Positions 61,417-64,000 of a stretch of DNA of 64,000 nt are shown piece by piece. Position numbers and translations under genes: made by a program. Below the pieces are notes generated by a model, which was not told where the DNA came from, did not search any database, and worked only from the letters and a program-made list of their open reading frames with translations. Position 1 is the first letter of the stretch; every line of letters begins with the position of its first letter. Origin of the DNA: Scortum barcoo (lineage: Eukaryota; Chordata; Actinopteri; Centrarchiformes; Terapontidae); NCBI GenBank assembly GCA_023238725.1, contig CM041553.1, positions 8,951,001 to 9,015,000 on the forward strand. The letters are read 5' to 3'.

Positions 61417-63767
61417 TCAGATTTGGGATTCTCCGGTGTGCTGCCCACTTTGAGAACCCTAAATGAACACAAACAGCACAAAGTCAGACATAATGTGCTG
61501 CATATAATATCTTTGTTTATTTATTTACATAAAAGCAGTGGTAAGACAATGTAACAATACTGTATATTGTCATTTATATTAAATTACTTAAATACAATTA
61601 TTGAAGCTTTAAGGTGTAAACACCGTTTTCATATTGTAGTTGGAGCTGATTTTAACTACAATATACTGTCCAGTAGCTCCATCTTTAATAATGCACCATA
61701 TTTTATAAGCTGATCATATGTATTGTATTGTGTCAAATTTGGTATTACGTAGTTTAAAAAGATAATATCTGAGTATAATACCTCAAAATTGTATGTAAGT
61801 ACAAGCTGAGTAGATGAACTGATTTAGAGAGAGTGATAGTGAGTGAGGGCATTTAGTACTTACTTGTGACTGACTGCTGGAAGGATTGGTACTGCTGAAT
61901 CCTGAGTATCTCTTCTTCTCTGGTGTGCAGATACAAGAGAAGAAATGGGCGTACTCCTCCCTCACCTGCAGAGGGCAGCAGAACACAGAAAAAAACGTTG
62001 CATTTTCTTGTGTAACAGAATTTTTATAATTTTATCCTCTGTTTTATCCTCTTTTTGCCTCATGCATACAGACCCAGTTACATGCACATGCACACACACA
62101 CACACACAGCTGCTGCATCCTACCTGTTTAGACAGCAGGCAGTGCATGATGAAGACCATCACTCCCTGCAGGCTGTTGAGGACAGTGAAGATCATTGCTG
62201 CTACGGGGCTGTCTTCAAACAGGAAGGCCCCGAACACCCACATCAGGCCCAGTATACACATCTGGGCGATAGCTGTCACTGTGAAAGCTCTGGAGGGGGA
62301 AAAAAACAAAGGTTGGGGGGTGGGGAATCAGTGCAAGAAAAGGGCAACAGATAGAGAGTGAAAGGAAAGATTAACACAAACTCAAACACACAGATGACTC
62401 AGTTACCACTGCAGTATCTGGAAAACCCCTAAAGAGTGGAGAGGAAGAGAAAGAGAAAGAGGGGATAGCTGCCCAACAAATCAGCTACGGTGCTGATGCT
62501 TTTATTTAAATCAGTTTACTGTCTATTGAAAGATGGCTGAAGGAGAAAGCCAAAGGCGGATGATAAATATAACAAATCCTTGCACAGAAAAACTATTTCA
62601 AAAGAACTTTAGGGCAGTAGACTCTGCATGGCCTATTTGTAGTATTTAGGGAGGGTATGCCACTTGTTCCCATGAATAACTGATTAAAAAATTAGAGAGT
62701 GTTTCTTTCTAGCCTGGCAGACTTAAGCCACAATTCATCAATCAGAGAGGGAGGCATCCTGGGTAAGGTGGATGGGTACACATTTTTCCACTGACAGTAA
62801 CCACAGAAACATTTTGATTGTAATTTAATCCTTTCATTTTAGCAAAATAACATCACTTTCCGAATTTCCTGGACTAAAACTGAATGTCACTGACTGATGA
62901 ACCTGTGGATCCACGGATGGATTTCTTTTCATTAAAGATGAGATTAGTTTTACAGCTGCAAATGTTTATACAGTGTTGCCTACCAATGCACTGAGTGGAA
63001 AGCAAAACTGAGTATGCATAGACGGAAGGGGTCCCTCAGTAGCACTTGATCAGAGAGCTGTCGGTGCTATGAAAACATTTTGTACATTCTTTCCAACCGT
63101 GCATTTTTTCCCTCAAAGCTGCCCCATTTTCCCACCATACTTTGTATTAGCTTGTGCAATGGAGCAACTGTGGATCACATTACTTCACACATTATGACAG
63201 CAAGAGCAGACAAATGAAAAAAGGCACAAACAAACAAACAAACACACAGACTGACTTGATTTTGTGGAGGCTGGAGAGGTCTGGGTTGAGGCTGGTGAAC
63301 TTCTGGGCGAGCTTCCAGACGGTGACGATGAAGAAGAAGACGTTGAGGATGATGATGAGGCACACGGGGCCAAAGAAACTCCAGATGAGGCCGTGTTCCA
63401 GGGATAGCCAGCAGCTAAGGAGGAAACGTGTGCGTGAGAGATTTTTCCTTACGTCACTGAGATAGATAACAGCTGGTCTGTGTAGTGTACCGACGTAACT
63501 CCTGTCACACATAAAGTACACAAACACACCCACATGCTGTAATACTTACTGCTCTTTAGTGCCGTATCCTGTTGGTCTAATGATGGCAGATATAGTGACG
63601 ATAGCAAGGGGAGTCCCGTAACCAGTGATGTACAAGTAGAGGGGTCGCATGGTGGCATTGAACACCAGGACCACCATACGGTACAGCTGCACCCCTTCCA
63701 AAAGCATCCAGGTAAACACACCCAAGAAGAAGAAGTGGAGCATCCCTGCAACAAATCTGCAGCCGCC
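61417..63767 (-). CDS. adgre5: Adhesion GPCR E5 (CD97)-like, 3' part from TM3
   Basis: Five coding exons on the minus strand: 63550-63767, 63256-63414, 62124-62289, 61864-61965 and 61417-61458, ending in TGA. They give 228 residues. Seen: TM3 (FVAGMLHFFFLGVFTWMLLE), TM4 (YITGYGTPLAIVTISAII), the TM5 exon (IWSFFGPVCLIIILNVFFFI), TM6 (AIAQMCILGLMWVFGAFLF), TM7 (MIFTVLNSLQGVMVFIMHCL), then VREEY and a Ser-rich tail ending GESQI. TVWKLAQKF…NPDLSSLHKIK and the HCLL-x2-QVREEY end fit the ADGRE5/CD97 group. Known role: EGF-domain adhesion receptor of leukocytes and epithelia that binds CD55. The last four residues (ESQI) fit a class I PDZ ligand, as in human CD97 (ESGI). The acceptor at 63767 is the least certain boundary. 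TM1-2, GAIN and EGF domains lie right of the window. Confidence 0.85.
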
Positions 63768-64000
63768 CTGTGATGTATCATGACAACAAGACCACTCTTT
63801 GAAAAAATGTCCACATAAACAGCTATTTTTGATGATCATAACCTGAATTAGACACATCAGATTAATTCAGTGAAAACCTATATATGATATAATAATCATA
63901 ATAATAATGATAAGTGAACAGGTAATGTACAAGTCCCCTAAAACTGTACTTAAATATGTTTACCTTACTCTCTACTACAAATAAACAAACTTCCTATTTG
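63768..64000. other. Intron of the ADGRE5-like gene at the window edge
   Basis: AT-rich with an AAT repeat near 63890. No further exon of the receptor is visible before the window ends. Confidence 0.6.

Overview
The window is vertebrate nuclear DNA, most likely from a percomorph teleost. Genes are split by GT-AG introns, microsatellites are dense, and several dispersed repeats typical of spiny-rayed fishes are present: a tRNA-derived SINE with the CTTTGCTGCATG tail, a LINE 3' tail with TTTATTGATC, and hAT- and piggyBac-type MITEs. The gene set corresponds to human 19p13. Exon boundaries were read by eye from splice sites, reading phase and remembered family conservation; no alignment or search was run.

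Layout. (1) 110-8251, minus: 5' half of a latrophilin gene (adgrl1), from signal peptide to the start of the hormone-receptor domain; the rest lies left of the window. A CpG-rich block at about 16.25-17.3 kb may be its promoter. (2) 19135-20289 and 22166-23136, minus: two tandem nxnl1 (rod-derived cone viability factor) genes with identical exon structure. The right-hand copy has lost the first catalytic cysteine. (3) 27540-38921, minus: complete 12-coding-exon colgalt1 ending in RDEL. (4) 40377-45152, minus: complete 13-coding-exon Niban-family gene, probably niban3. (5) 45.2-48.5 kb: intergenic DNA holding a SINE, a piggyBac-type MITE and a hAT-type MITE. (6) 48553-52678, plus: a TRIM-like B-box/coiled-coil/PRY-SPRY gene whose SPRY exon carries frame breaks, probably a pseudogene. 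(7) 53518-58443, minus: complete 13-coding-exon slc27a1. (8) 61417-63767, minus: the 3' part (TM3 to C-terminus) of an ADGRE5/CD97-like receptor that runs off the right edge.

The genes are not an operon and share no single pathway. They cover synaptic adhesion signalling, photoreceptor survival and redox, collagen glycosylation in the ER, fatty-acid uptake and leukocyte-type adhesion signalling. In human 19p13.11 the order is NXNL1-SLC27A1-PGLS-NIBAN3-COLGALT1. The same set is rearranged here, PGLS is missing between the two expected neighbours, and a TRIM-like gene occupies that interval. The most interesting signals are the diverged nxnl1 tandem pair, the short intron-retention forms both copies could encode, and the cluster of well-bounded MITEs.
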